Source: Leptasterias polaris (taxonomy: Eukaryota > Echinodermata > Asteroidea > Forcipulatida > Asteriidae). Taken from it: a stretch of DNA of 64,000 bases. The notes under the pieces are model-generated. The model ran no database searches, had not been told where the DNA came from, and saw only the letters and a program-made list of their open reading frames with translations. The DNA is taken from the NCBI GenBank assembly GCA_037783415.1, contig JAZGTN010000058.1, positions 4,128,001 to 4,192,000 on the forward strand, read 5' to 3'. This document shows, piece after piece, positions 47,777-58,979 of the stretch (position 1 is the stretch's first letter; each line of letters opens with the position of its first letter). Both the position numbers and the translations under genes were made by a program.

Positions 47777-48142
47777 GGCATGCTACTTGCATGCTATGCG
47801 CTTTCACATGCTATTTAAATATTTCGGCCTCCTGACATGCTATGTGCATGCTATATATGCTATGGGATGGCTTTCGCATGCTATATGGGATGGCATTCGC
47901 ATGCTATATGGGATGGCATTCGCATGCTATATGGGATGGCATTCGCACGCGGATAGCATGCGAATGCTATACCTAATTTAAATATTTCGGCCTCCTGACA
48001 TGCTATGTGCATGCTATATGCTTGTGAATGCTATGAAAACCTGGTGTGTTTTCAAATTACATGCTGGCATGTGAATGCTATTGGAAGGCTGTCACAATAG
48101 CATTCGCATGCTGTTAAGGAATGCCAAGTGCATGCTAAATGA
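47777..48142. repeat. GCATGCTAT-word minisatellite
   Basis: About 20 occurrences of GCATGCTAT, GAATGCTAT and similar words. A 22-bp unit (GCATGCTATATGGGATGGCATTC type) repeats three to four times at 47875-47945, and a ~45-bp phrase starting TTTAAATATTTCGGCCTCC occurs twice (47813 and 47977). GCATGC is itself palindromic. Confidence 0.85.
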
Positions 48143-48479
48143 CAGCAGTCAGGTTTGGTAAGGGAATTTTCACCTTAGAAGACAAAGATTAACATTATTA
48201 TGACATGTTGTTTGGCCCCTGCCCATCATTCATAGTACTATTAGTAATTACTAAATAATTATAAAAAGCAATATTAAATCATAAGTGACACTTCTGTTTT
48301 ATAGTACACCTTAGTTAAAACAGATTTGATGAAAAAACCACTACTGAGTAAACAATAAGCATGGATAAACAATCGTTTAAGGAATCATATGATTACTGAC
48401 ATGTAAAAACTGACCCCAGAATGTATTAAAAACCATACGAAAGTTTGAGGTTTTTTCACTTACCTTCGGTGCCAATACA
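48143..48479. other. Flank left of candidate transposon
   Basis: AT-rich, with nothing recognised. It supplies the left flank for a target-site comparison. Confidence 0.3.
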
Positions 48480-48510
48480 CATTAGGGAAACGAGCCCAGT
48501 CTAATGTCAC
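48480..48510 (+). repeat. Left terminal inverted repeat (31 bp)
   Basis: It begins CATTAGGGAAACGAGCCC and continues to GTCAC. All 31 bases are complementary to 58457-58487. The repeat itself has an internal inverted symmetry, CATTAG...CTAATG. Confidence 0.85.
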
Positions 48511-48516
48511 ATTCTT

Positions 48517-48595
48517 GAACCTCACTTTCTGAGGTTCGAGCCAAGTCAATTATGAACGCTTGCAGCACTTAAACTGATTATCTTCACTGATAATC
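48517..48595. repeat. Two subterminal hairpins, left end
   Basis: GAACCTCA/TGAGGTTC (48517-48537) and GATTATC/GATAATC (48576-48595). Possible transposase or host-factor sites; this is inference. Confidence 0.6.
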
Positions 48596-48782
48596 TAGCC
48601 TGCGGTCAGGAGTCGAAAGTTATTATACTTACAACACCACTGACCCAAGGAGGCCGCAGTGGTCGGGTGGCTGGTCACCGAAATTGTTTACGTAATCACT
48701 GCACAATAAACACCTTCACTGCTGCTAGTGGTCACGGCCTGTTATTAGGCTGTGTTGCGGGGAGCTGGCTCAAGGTCGTTTA

Positions 48783-48807
48783 TTCTCTATGCTCAAACCA
48801 TAGAGAA
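48783..48807. repeat. Hairpin upstream of the gene
   Basis: TTCTCTATG and CATAGAGAA pair around CTCAAAC, close to the hairpin word at 44922-44949. Confidence 0.75.
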
Positions 48808-48934
48808 AGGACCACCACAGAACTTTCGTGTGCTCAATGGTGCAATGGTCCTTGCTCAACGTGTCAAGTTTATTTAACATTTTGTGTGTATAGCGTAGTC
48901 GAACAATCCGATGACTAAACTATATCTGTAAATA

Positions 48935-49545
48935 ATGGCAAATACAGGCCAGTTTGGCTGGCCAGGGTGTTTTATCCCATATGTAATTCAGAACGGGAAA
49001 TGCTTTCTCGAGGCTGAACAGTGCTTAAAGTTTCTTGGTTTGTTCAAGCGAAAAGAAATCAGAGGATGGGTTCCATTTGACAAATGTTTCAATGAAAATG
49101 GTATTGTGGTACGGGACGAAATTATATGTTCTGGCAGGAATAATAATCGTACCCACATCAGTCTTCTTTGCTTTACCACCCTTCTAATCGGAGGGGGTTA
49201 TTTAAGGGATAGCGAAGAGCAACTGACAAAGTACATTCCCGACCTTGACGACTTCAATGTCAAGTTATATGAATTGAGGGATTTTATCACAAACACCTGC
49301 CTGGCAGCATTGATTGGCCAGCCCAATGAGCGACATCGGCAACATCCACCAAATGCCCACAAACAAAATTTGGAAACAACCACGAATATTGTTTCAAAAA
49401 TTGTTGCTGCTGGCGACCCCCACTCAAGGGCCCAGTGCAAACTGAGAGTTAAAAAAAGGATGTGTGAGCATAAACAGAGACTTATCCAGCTCACCAAGGA
49501 GGTCCATGCTGGTGGAAAAAACGATCTGCTGACTGCATTGGCGTG
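48935..49545 (+). other. Exon 1, N-terminal region (residues 1-204)
   Basis: Contains FIPYVIQNGKCFLEAEQCLK and WVPFDKCFNENGIVV. A short aromatic/hydrophobic domain is followed by a lysine/arginine-rich helix (QCKLRVKKRMCEHKQRLIQL, about 167-186). It might bind DNA, but no known motif is evident. Confidence 0.5.
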
Positions 49546-52500
49546 GTAAGTACATACAAGATTCACACATAAATCATACCAGTTCTACAACTTATTTTAA
49601 TAACATAAACTTAACATAAAAGTCCCAACCATGCGTAAAATGTTACGGTCAATCGTCGATCAATAACCAATCACTGCCGATCATAAGCAGGCCTACTAAT
49701 TGTTATATTAATAGATGATTAATTTGCATTTGGGATGAAAAACCCACAACCCTTGCAATAGAGTAGTGTCTTACCAACTAGACTACCGAGATTGCCCATT
49801 AGTTCAACATGACTTACACACATCGGTGTTCGATGGGTAAAAGACAAAAATTAGTATATAATAGTTGTTTGCAAAACTGTTCTGTCTGATCGATACAACG
49901 AAACCACTAACTGTTGTTATTTCCATCTGACAGGGATGCTTCTTATGGAAAAAGTAATGAAGAATGGGATGGCCACCTCGTCAAGGACGATTTCATCACG
50001 GTTCTGAAGACGACAAAATCTGGTACTGAGGATGCAGATTCATTCTTTGATGAAATCGTGAGGTAAAAATAACACGGCAACGCGGCAAAACATTTCAACA
50101 TGTTATTGAAAGACGGTCGTGCGCTACGCATGGTGTTTAAGGATAATTTACATTGACCGTACTGAATTCATAACCAAAATACTAATAATATTAATAATAA
50201 TAAATAAAAATCACTAGAGCTAAAGTTAAACCTTTGTGTTTATGAGGTTTGTGTAGGCCAACCGGTAGTCCGATGTAGATTCTAAACATTGTGCATTTTA
50301 ACCATTTCCCCGGTGCCAACAAGACAGATCCAAATAACGAAATAGACCTTTATTCATTTTTTTCACAGACAGGAAATTCAGTCACGTTTCCAGATTCAGA
50401 CGGAGGAGATGTTATTCGTCGAGGACACAAAGAACGTATCCGAGGTAATAGACTGGTTTCGAAGGAGAATTCCAGGGGTAGTTCCAAGCCTCAGAAAGAT
50501 TCGATCTCTAAAGAAGAAGTGTGAAGATGAGTTCAAGGCAGTATGGAAACCCACGCTAACCTCATCAGGAGTGAGGATTGACCCAAACGCACTCCACAAA
50601 TCCCTCACGTACGTGTATCCTTACCTTCCAAATGAACAGTGGTGGAGATTATATGGCGATGCACGAACATTTGGAAGGCGGCAAACGACTGTTTTTGGCG
50701 TCACTAATATCAATAACTGCCAGGCTCTCCAAGGGAACGGTTTCCACAGTCCGTACGATTTTTGGCGGATATCCCTATTTTACTTTGGCGATGATAGACC
50801 CAATGTGGAGGCAAACATCAGCGATAACAACTACTTGAACGGATGGGTAGAGAAAATGTTCCAGGATGGTCACCAGATATTTTTGTCTTCTGACTCCAAA
50901 TTCCAAGACGCCATCGTCGGCGGTAAGGTGGGCCCGCTTACAACGACTGGGTTCAACATTTTTCGGAACACCACTAAAGCTGAGAACATTCATGTTGACC
51001 CCGTAACTGGGGTACGTTCTACACTCAAGTTGCCGTTTGGAAGGGAACACAAGGGAGCGCTCATCAAAGTGCCACTAGCTAACTTCGGTGTATGTATCGA
51101 CCATGCCATTACCAGAATCATAGAGCACCAATTGCGACTGATTATCAACGATATTCACTCGTGAGTATATACATTTCAAATTGTTAGATTTTGTATATGA
51201 TTATTTAAAAGCGATAGTGTGGTATTCTTCTTCAACAATAACGTAAATTTAAATGTGACACGATATTTAACAAAATATTAATTCACAAAGTGTTCTATTT
51301 AATGTAGAATTAACATGAATTTCGGTTTACCCAACGCCGATGTTTAAAAAAGCACTCTTTTTTATATGCTTTCAGAGGGTTTTTTTCAAGATCTACTTGT
51401 GAATAATTGAAAGTTAATGCGAACCCACAATCTCCGCATTCTAAAGCAAATTTGGTTAACCACTCATATCACAAAGTTCGTCCGGTGTTGACAGGCCAGT
51501 TCGAATCCTATAATATTTATTGGCAGCAGGTACTACGCACACCGGGGATAATAAATATTAATTTTTGTTTACATACTAAAGCGAACAATAGACTTAAAAT
51601 ACTCTTGCGTTTCTTTGTATGTTTCAGAGTTACCTCTTTGATACCTGGTGCCGAAGGGGCTAGATTACGCACAACACGACTGCAGAAACTGGTGAGCAAC
51701 ATCAAAGCTCGTGGAGTCCATCGAGATAAGGATGGTGGTTTCCGAATTCAATTCGAAAACGACAAGCTGAAACAAATAACTCTCAATAAATCGTCTGCTC
51801 AGCTCATGCTATACCCAGCTACGGCTGAATACTTTGCATACACTGATGGAGTACCTTTCCCAGAGTTGCTACAGGGTGTTCTTCCAGAAACACCGCATCA
51901 AGTCCCTTTGCCAGATGATCTGAAACAACTGCTGGGCTTGCAATCAAATATTGTTTCGGCACGGCATATACAAGAGTTAATTTTGTCCAAACTTGCCCAG
52001 ATGTATGTTCTTCTTCGGAAAGATGACAAAAAGGTCAGACCGGGAAAAGATGCAAATAGCAAAGACGAGGAAGACTTCACATGGGGGTTATCACAGGAGG
52101 AGATTGCAGCGTATGTGAAAAGTGCTGATCTTTTTCATAGATTGATGTTATTCAGACATGGCAATGTTCTTACGAGTTATGAGATGCGTTTAATTGATGT
52201 GATCCCATACTTGCTAAAACATCAGCCATTCCACTCCCAAATGCGACTTTCAACGGAGCAGGGGGAAAGATCGCATTACGTTGATATGTGCAGATATTAC
52301 CAGCATTCTACACGCGGAGGGGGGAAACAAATGCAAGATTCGTTGGTGTTTTTGTTTCAGTGGCAGTGGAGGATGATACGACACCGTGTAAGGGATGTTT
52401 CGCCTGAAGTGCAACTTCAGTTTGAAGAGTTCGTGGGTGAAAAGCTGCGCGAAGACAGGGCACTGGAACAGGAACCCATCGAACAGCAAGAACTTGATCC

Positions 52501-55500
52501 AGAACAGATAGGCCTAGGTGTTGATGTAGAACATGGGGAACAAGAACCAGAACCAAAAGCTTTAGCGAATTTGACAGTGATATTTGTGGGCCGGCTCAGA
52601 AAAACGCATGAAAGCTACCAACAAATAGTGACCACTCATGGGGGATCAGTGTGGAAGAAAGATCTCCCTGGTGCCCATGTTCCACTACCACAATACATAG
52701 TTGTCACTTCACAAGCTGAATGTAACAAAGACTTTAGACATGTTTCTCCGTGTCTGGCTGATGCCTTTCGTAGAAACCTTCGAATTCTAAGCGAGTCACT
52801 GCTACTAGAACTGGATGAAGCTGGGATGATAAATGGAGACATTGATCAGTTCAAACTTGATACAACAGAACTGAGTAATGCACCGCCGTGTACGATTCAA
52901 TCTTTGCCGGGAGACAATACATTGGCAAATTATAGAAGGTAAACAACATTTTTGTTTACGTATTTGTCATCTGTGCAATGTACATATTTTCATGTCATTG
53001 AAGAGGTTGTGTCAAATCTTTGAAAAACTTTGATGGCAGGTACCATTAATGGCAGTGGACACTGATGGTAATTACTCAAAATATTTATTAGCATAAAACC
53101 TTTCTTGGTGACGAGTAATGGTGAGAGGTTGATAGTATAAAACAATGTGAGAAACAGCTCCCTCTGAAGCGATGTAGTTTTCAAGAAAGAAGTAATTTTC
53201 GACGAATTTGATTTCGAGACCTCAGATTTAGAATTTGAGGTCTCGAAACCAAGCATCTGAAAGCACACAACTTCGTGTGACCATGGTGGGACAAGAGAGT
53301 GTTTTTTTCTTTCATTACTATAATAAACCGCAACCTCGACGACCGATTGAGCTCAATATTTCACAGGTTTGTTATTTTATGCATATGTTGAGATACACCA
53401 ACTGTGAAGACAAGTCTTTGACAACTACGAATAGTTACCAATAATGTCTATGTCTTTAACATGGCACGTACCATTTACGTCACTTCTGATGTGTCACTTC
53501 CATTGCACGTAACGCTGGTTTGGTTGTCAAGTATACTGAATATTAAAATGGTTGTAAACCGACACGGGACGGGACTCTATTTCAAACATATCACAGCTCA
53601 ATTCCCTACAGCTCTTCATTAATGCGTTTACTTTATTATTATTTCTTTATATTTGTATTCATTGCAGTAAGGATCCCAGCCCATATGCAATGCTGAAGCG
53701 AAAAGAAAGACAAGACCGCCGTGGTCCTCTCCAAGATGTGACCAATACCCCAAGCAGAAAACACCGCAGAACTGCTGATCGACGACCCCTGAAACGGCAC
53801 AAAACTGGCTATGTGGCTTTTCTCCAACACCAATCCCCATTGGTAAGTCTTTCGTCTTTCCCGTATAGATATCCGGTTTAGGCTACACTGAAGAATTTGT
53901 TCTTCTAAAAAAATCTTCGTTTTAATTTAAATGTTTTTATTTTTATATGAAGACCATGACCGGGAGGGGCAATGTGAATTGTATGGAGCGGCACCAAACA
54001 CGTACATATACACACAACCGCCCCCCCCCCCCTTTCGAGAGGCGGGCATCACACACCTACATTACACACAGCCGCTCCCCTATCAGGGGAGCGGACACCA
54101 CATATGTACATAACACACGTACAGTCGCCCCCCTTCCGAGAGAGCGGGCACCATACACGTACAATAGGCTACACACAGTCGCTCCCCTTCCGAGAGAGCG
54201 GGCACCATACACGTACAATAGGCTACACACAGTCGCTCCCCTTCCGAGAGAGCGGGCACCATACACGTACAATAGGCTACACACAGTCGCTCCCCTTCCG
54301 AGAGAGCGGGCACCATATACACGTAGGCTACACACAGTCGCTCCCCTTCCGAGAGAGCGGGCACCATACACGTACGTAGGCTACACACAGTCGCTCCCCT
54401 TCCGAGAAAGCGGGCACCATACACGTACAATAGGCTACACACAGTCGCTCCCCTTCCGAGAGAGCGGGCACCATACACGTACGCTCCACAATCGAGGGAG
54501 CGGACATTATTTTATTTGTTTGTATTTACTGTGTTTATTTATCTTTGTATATACTTACTTATAACCATATACGTGTAATGTCTAGTTGGATCGAAAGGTA
54601 ATGGTCATCTACCCATCTGCGGCAATTATTTTTACATCTTAACACTTTAATGGTCAAATTTATCGGAACCTCACAATATCTTGCAAAATCCGAAGGAAAC
54701 ACAGTCATCTTCTGCGCAATTTTATACAATTGTTTATTTATTTATTTATTTATTTTTAATTTGTATTATTATTATTATTATTATTATTTCATCTTACTCA
54801 CAACTTAACCAAACGAAACAAAAGGAAGGTCCCGGATAAGAAGAAGAGAGTGCTCAAACGTCCAAGACCAGCAACAGGCCCGTTGACTCCAAACACGAAG
54901 GACGACCAAGGAGATGAGGTCACACAGGTTGTATTGGGTACATCCATTGTTTCTTGTGGATGTTTCCTGCAAACTGATACCCCTAATATTTACAACTTTG
55001 TGGAGAAAATCAAGCTAGAATGTGACAATAACATTTCCGTCTCTGGATATCGTGTACGGGTGATTGGACAGAACGCGGTCATGCAGATTGGGTTTTTTGA
55101 GAGGTTGCTGCATGAAGCATCTGTGGTAACTTTAAAAATAAATGCAACATGGCAAGGACGAGTAATGTCCACACAGATCGCCGCCGAGGAGAGGGTCCGT
55201 CAAGCCGCCAAAGGTCGTGCCTATGAAGTGACCAAGCAGCAAAGAAAAGTCAGCTTGCGGAGAGCAATAGTCGCTCACACCATTAAGTCGCTCTCAGGCA
55301 AGGCGAGGCAGGTCAAGTTTGACATACCCTATATTGCCGTTGACTCCGAATTGCTCGGCTTGTGTGCAGCCAACGGGTTTGCGGAAGAATACTCGCCAGA
55401 ATCCTTCTCGTTCTTAGATGATTTGCTTGGACAGAACTGGGATTTCAGATATCTTCCCGGGAGTGAACGATATGGATTTGCAACGCGAGTGAAAGTTGCA

Positions 55501-55620
55501 CTGAAACCGGGATCTCAGCAACTTAAGTTTTGTATAAGTTTCAGGGGGTCATCAGCAGCTGACTGGAACACTGAGTACCGTCAGGATATTTTGAAGGAAA
55601 TATTAAATGCAAATTATTAA
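48935..55620 (+). CDS. Six-exon gene, BRCT-like and possible DDE transposase
   Basis: Exons: 48935-49545, 49934-50062, 50369-51160, 51628-52938, 53668-53842 and 54829-55620 (stop TAA). Each donor is GTAAGT, GTAAAA, GTGAGT, GTAAAC or GTAAGT and each acceptor is CAG or AG; the phases (2, 2, 2, 2, 0) agree at all five joints and the exons total 3810 bases, 1269 residues. The start ATG lies in AATAATGG with a stop just upstream. Domains: an N-terminal region (1-204) with FIPYVIQNGKCFLEAEQCLK; a central block (about 320-730) with candidate acidic residues; a BRCT-like domain (about 824-912); a basic linker with KKKRV; and a unique C-terminal domain (about 1020-1269). Intactness argues for recent activity or selection. 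I cannot name the family; transposase is an inference from the flanking inverted repeats and motif layout. Confidence 0.7.
50369..52360 (+). other. Possible RNase H-like (D/D/E) catalytic region
   Basis: In order: WRLYGDARTFGRRQTTVFG with D344, FYFGDDRPN with D388/D389, IFLSSDSKFQDAI with D422, FGVCIDHAITRIIEHQLRL with D491 and E499, and MRLSTEQGERSHYVD with E721/E724 (exon 4). A hydrophobic strand ending in D, a second D after a strand, and a late E next to a helix is how RNase H-like transposases are laid out; which residues act cannot be told here. Confidence 0.4.
52570..52836 (+). other. BRCT-like domain (residues about 824-912)
   Basis: The order of elements fits BRCT: LTVIFVGRL (strand 1), THESYQQIVTTHGGSVWKK with the GG pair at 849-850 (helix 1 and turn), QYIVVTS (867-872, strand 3), CLADAFRRNLRILSESLLLE (helices 2-3). 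The usual tryptophan of the last helix is replaced here by SESLLLELDEAG. BRCT domains bind phosphopeptides or DNA ends in repair proteins; one in a transposase could recruit repair factors. Confidence 0.55.
53050..53455. mobile_element. MITE in intron 4, TTAA-flanked
   Basis: TTAA at 53046-53049 and 53456-53459 bracket the element. It carries GGCAGTGGACACTGATGGTAA at one end and ACTACGAATAGTTACCAATA at the other, and an internal palindrome GAGACCTCAGATTTAG/AATTTGAGGTCTCG. It lies wholly in the intron, so splicing removes it. Confidence 0.75.
54057..54507. repeat. 54-bp hairpin minisatellite in intron 5
   Basis: The word ACAGTCGCTCCCC recurs at 54121, 54175, 54229, 54283, 54334, 54387 and 54441 (period 54, two copies 51 and 53). 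Each unit contains CGCTC...GAGCG, so each can fold; the first copy region has the strong hairpin CCGCTCCCCT/AGGGGAGCGG (about 54072-54094). It is GC-rich against AT-rich flanks. Confidence 0.9.
54732..54789. repeat. (ATTT)n and (ATT)n microsatellites
   Basis: ATTT repeats followed by an ATT run just before the last exon; the exon 6 acceptor's pyrimidine tract is weak. Confidence 0.85.
54829..55620 (+). other. Exon 6, nuclear-localisation-like start and unique C-terminal domain
   Basis: It opens VPDKKKRVLKRPRPATG, which resembles a classical nuclear localisation signal. A ~250-residue domain follows (VVLGTSIVSCGCFLQ, FVEKIKLECDNNISVSGYRV, VKFDIPYIAVDSELLGLC, GQNWDFRYLPGSERYGFATR). I recognise no family. 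It is uninterrupted and ends 866 bases before any further exon-like signal. Confidence 0.5.
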
Positions 55621-55664
55621 GTGAAATGACGAACAAAACATGCATTTGGGGAACCCTTTTTGGC

Positions 55665-56040
55665 CAAAAGGCACTGGACACTATTGATAATTAGGCCTAC
55701 TCAAAATATTTGTTAGCACAAAACACTTACTTGCGAGCAATGGAGAGCTGTTGAAAGTATAAAACGCGGCCCCTTCTGAAGTAATGTAGTTTTTGAGAAA
55801 GAAACTGTTAACTAAAGTATTTGAATTGAATAAGAGACACCATCTGAGGGTCTCGTATTCAAGAAATCTGAAAGCACACAACTTCGTGCGACAAGGGTGT
55901 TTTTTCTTCCATAATGTTCTCCCGAAAATTCGACGATCGATTGAGTCCAAATTTTCACAGGTTTGGTATTTTATACATGTTGAGATACACCAAGCCAAAA
56001 TGGTCTTTGACAATTACCAAATGTGTCCAGTGCCTTTAAA
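55665..56040. mobile_element. MITE of the same family downstream of the gene
   Basis: The left end AAAGGCACTGGACACTATTG is mirrored by CAAATGTGTCCAGTGCCTTT on the right. It falls between the stop codon and the right terminal repeat. Polyadenylation-type AATAAA signals follow near 56236 and 56343. Confidence 0.75.
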
Positions 56041-56049
56041 ATTGTTTAA

Positions 56050-58180
56050 CTAAAGTCGTTATAAAGTTTGATGTCATTGTGTAACCCGCGTTTCAAAAAA
56101 TTGTATGAGGTACTATATATAATATGTTTTATTTGTGAAGGTTTTGTTTTGCCTAATTTAGAAGATGTTAAAGGTACTGTCATTTGTTTTCAAGTTTTAG
56201 TGTGGATTCTCAAAGCCGGTTTAAAAGTTTATACTAATAAACAATCTTCCTGTTAATTTATTTGCATCGTCAAATGCTATTATCTTCGAGAAAATAATGT
56301 CTGTAAAAACTACAGCTTATTTCGATTGTAACAATGGAAATTAATAAAGGATCTGGGTAATATTATTGTTAGTAAAGGTTTCTCACAAATTTTGCTGACA
56401 TTTCACACATAATTTTTAAGAAATGTATTTTGGAAAACAAGATGATTGGAATGAATGCTCATCTAAAAAAATGATTATGCCATCACACCGTTATTATTTA
56501 TTGTTTATTCGTATTATACACGTCGGCCTATCGTGTGTTTTACTTAATATTACTACAATCACATGGTATTGAGTTTCTATTAGAACAACCATTCAGACAA
56601 TCAATCCAGTTAGAATTTGACATTGAACACATTATATCAATTACGCCATTGTTGTTGTTTTGAACTTGTGCATGGCAGACTGGCCAGGTATTTTTCTGAC
56701 ATAAACCTGAAACGTTATTTTAAATGCATTTATATAAATCCCATTAGGATATTCTTCGATAATTCAGAATACACACGTAAACATGTACTCAGTGAAGGTG
56801 AATGTTTGAATTAAACAGTAAATCAATGAAATCAATTATAATGCCACTTTGTCTTGCTATTGCTTGTTTGTTTGTTTACTAGTTTGTTTGTTAATTGGTT
56901 TGTTTGTTTGTTTGGTTCCCCCCCCCCCCCCCAAATAATGAATGTGTTAGCCCTGTTTCCTTTGCTGTTTTAATTCGAGGTAAATCATTAATGCGCGTAC
57001 CTAAAACTCTGTACAGGAGTCCGGTAATCGGATTAGCCCGATCTGTGTGAAGCTGTGCGTTCGTCCGTAAAGCATAAAGCTTGGGCCATTCCATTCACAA
57101 TTAAGGTGTTAAAACACTTCTTAAACTTTGCAATTAAATCAAACGTAGAAAAATAAATAATAACAAACTGTTTACATCTGTAATAAACTGCAACTTTTGC
57201 TCTGTTGCAAAACTATACTGCAGAAGCGTGCGGAAAAATGCACTGTACTAAAAAAGAAAATCACACCACACGGCAACATTACCCCCTTCTTAAGATTGGT
57301 ATGCCCCTAACGCGTAGCAGGTTTGAGTTCCAAACTTGTGTTGACGTTACTTCTCATTTTCGAGAAATTTTCCACATGATCATAACTATTCCAGCTTACG
57401 GTGGGATAAAAACCAAAATAATATCACATAAATCTTCAAGAATTGGACTTTCCAATAGTATACTTGCACGCTTAAATCACGTTTAAAAGGACGGAATATA
57501 CCTCTTAAACCGGTACATTTTTAAACATGTGAACATGTAAGTGCACTTATTCTGTTGTTATGTGGAGATTTGGAAATGTGCACTTTAATTGTATTGAATT
57601 TAATTGAATTAAACGGAGCATTCTCTGCCACCGCCGAATAGTGCTGTGTAGGTGCATTCAATGGGATCTCAAACAACCACCGGTATCCCGATCGCTATTT
57701 GGTCTAACCATACGGCAGATGGCAAACAACTGTAGTTTAACATCACCTTCTTGGAGAGGGACCAACCTCCATTTTAAAGCTCGAAAAACGATATTTTTGT
57801 GGTGCTTTCTGGAGACGGCTTCCTGCCGTTTCCGTAGTTGGTTGCATAAGTTGTACACGGAAATTTCATATATTGTTACTTGAAACTTCTCATTCTTTTT
57901 GGCTGAAGAGTTGTAGTGTGGATCTCTGTCCCTGTACAGTATTCTACTTTTAAAACATAATATTTCTAATATAAACATTTCATAACGAATGCCATTCGAA
58001 TGTTTACAATGCTTTTTATCAACTCGCCCGATCAAGGCAATGTGTCCCGTAAAAGAAGAGGTTCTGATTTATGAAGGGTGCATCAATGAAGTCCCAAATC
58101 TCTTTTCCATTTTGAGCTTCGTTGTTTTGCTGTAACAACATTCTGTTATTTGGCCAGTTGCATCAGGATAGCAGCATGGA
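56050..58180. other. Right arm of candidate transposon, non-coding
   Basis: No supported gene. It has a TTTG-rich run (about 56863-56912) ending in a C homopolymer (about 56918-56932) and scattered short frames without codon bias. Confidence 0.4.
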
Positions 58181-58213
58181 GGTAGAAATAGTGAAATAGT
58201 TTCTACCTCCATG
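58175..58213. repeat. 14-bp-stem hairpin near right end
   Basis: CATGGAGGTAGAAA (58175-58188) pairs with TTTCTACCTCCATG (58200-58213). It sits ~270 bases inside the right terminal repeat. Confidence 0.85.
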
Positions 58214-58456
58214 GCCGAAACCTTGTACTATTGGGGTACTATGGGGACTGCATAATGAGACCGTGTGCTAGTGTGCTAATAGGATCAAGCAGCAGGTTGT
58301 GCATGGACTCACACGTTCTCTCCACACAATGATTGACATGATCTAGGACTCATCTGCGGTCAACCATGGGACCCTTGTTTACATTACTGAAACCAATACC
58401 GGGCTTTTCTATCCTAAGATGTAAGGGATAGTGCAAAGTCGCTAATAACCTCCAGC

Positions 58457-58487
58457 GTGACATTAGACTGGGCTCGTTTCCCTAATG
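58457..58487 (-). repeat. Right terminal inverted repeat (31 bp)
   Basis: Exact complement of the left repeat; similarity ends abruptly on both sides (the neighbours at 48479 and 58488 do not pair). Confidence 0.85.
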
Positions 58488-58979
58488 AATCCCAAAGAAC
58501 CCCTCTTCATGCTGAAAGTAAATTTACTGCTGTGAAAACCGAGCAGGTATTATTTAGAAGCCGTCTTTATCCCAATTCATACTGATAAATACAGAAAAAC
58601 CTGGTAATTGTATGTCTTAACAAAAGTCTCTCGTTTACAGGCCAAACGCAACTGAAAATGGCTGCCAGTAGTCGCAATTTAAAGATCATCCTCTGTATTA
58701 TATTCGTATTAGCTTTGATCAACATAAATATTCATGAGATCTTGATTTATTCATCATTTCATTGACCTATGGCCCCTATTTATTTAAATGTGTATGTAAA
58801 CTTGTACCAACAGAGGGCGCTGTTCAGACAGTAGAACTCACGCGTGCGCAAAATCTGTGTCACCGACGCTACAGCCGTGAGTATGTACCAGTCTGTCAGA
58901 TCATTATGCAGTGTGCTTGTGTATTTTCACTATGACCTTTGTTGAATATGCAATATAGGTCACATCCCTTATAAAAATC
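58488..58979. other. Intergenic stretch
   Basis: No gene seen. A GAGGGCGCTGTTC word, common near SINE insertions, lies near 58815. Confidence 0.3.

Larger units (their letters stand above)
48480..58487 (+). mobile_element. Candidate ~10-kb DNA transposon, unrecognised family
   Basis: A perfect 31-bp inverted repeat (48480-48510 and 58457-58487) encloses one intact six-exon gene on the plus strand. Chance occurrence of such a pair is negligible. The encoded protein combines a possible D/D/E catalytic region with a BRCT-like domain, which fits a self-encoded transposase. A target duplication is not clear: TA (48483-48484 and 58483-58484) would fit if the element starts at GGGAAACGAGCC, otherwise none is seen. 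MITEs and a hairpin minisatellite sit inside its introns and 3' part. An alternative is two opposed copies of a small element flanking a host gene. Confidence 0.6.

Noticed and set aside
48667..48918. 83-residue frame upstream of the six-exon gene
   Set aside because: Out of phase with the gene, overlaps a hairpin and has no splice support.
54057..54564. Several ~100-200-residue repetitive frames on both strands
   Set aside because: Produced by the 54-bp minisatellite, whose length is a multiple of three; the region is intronic.
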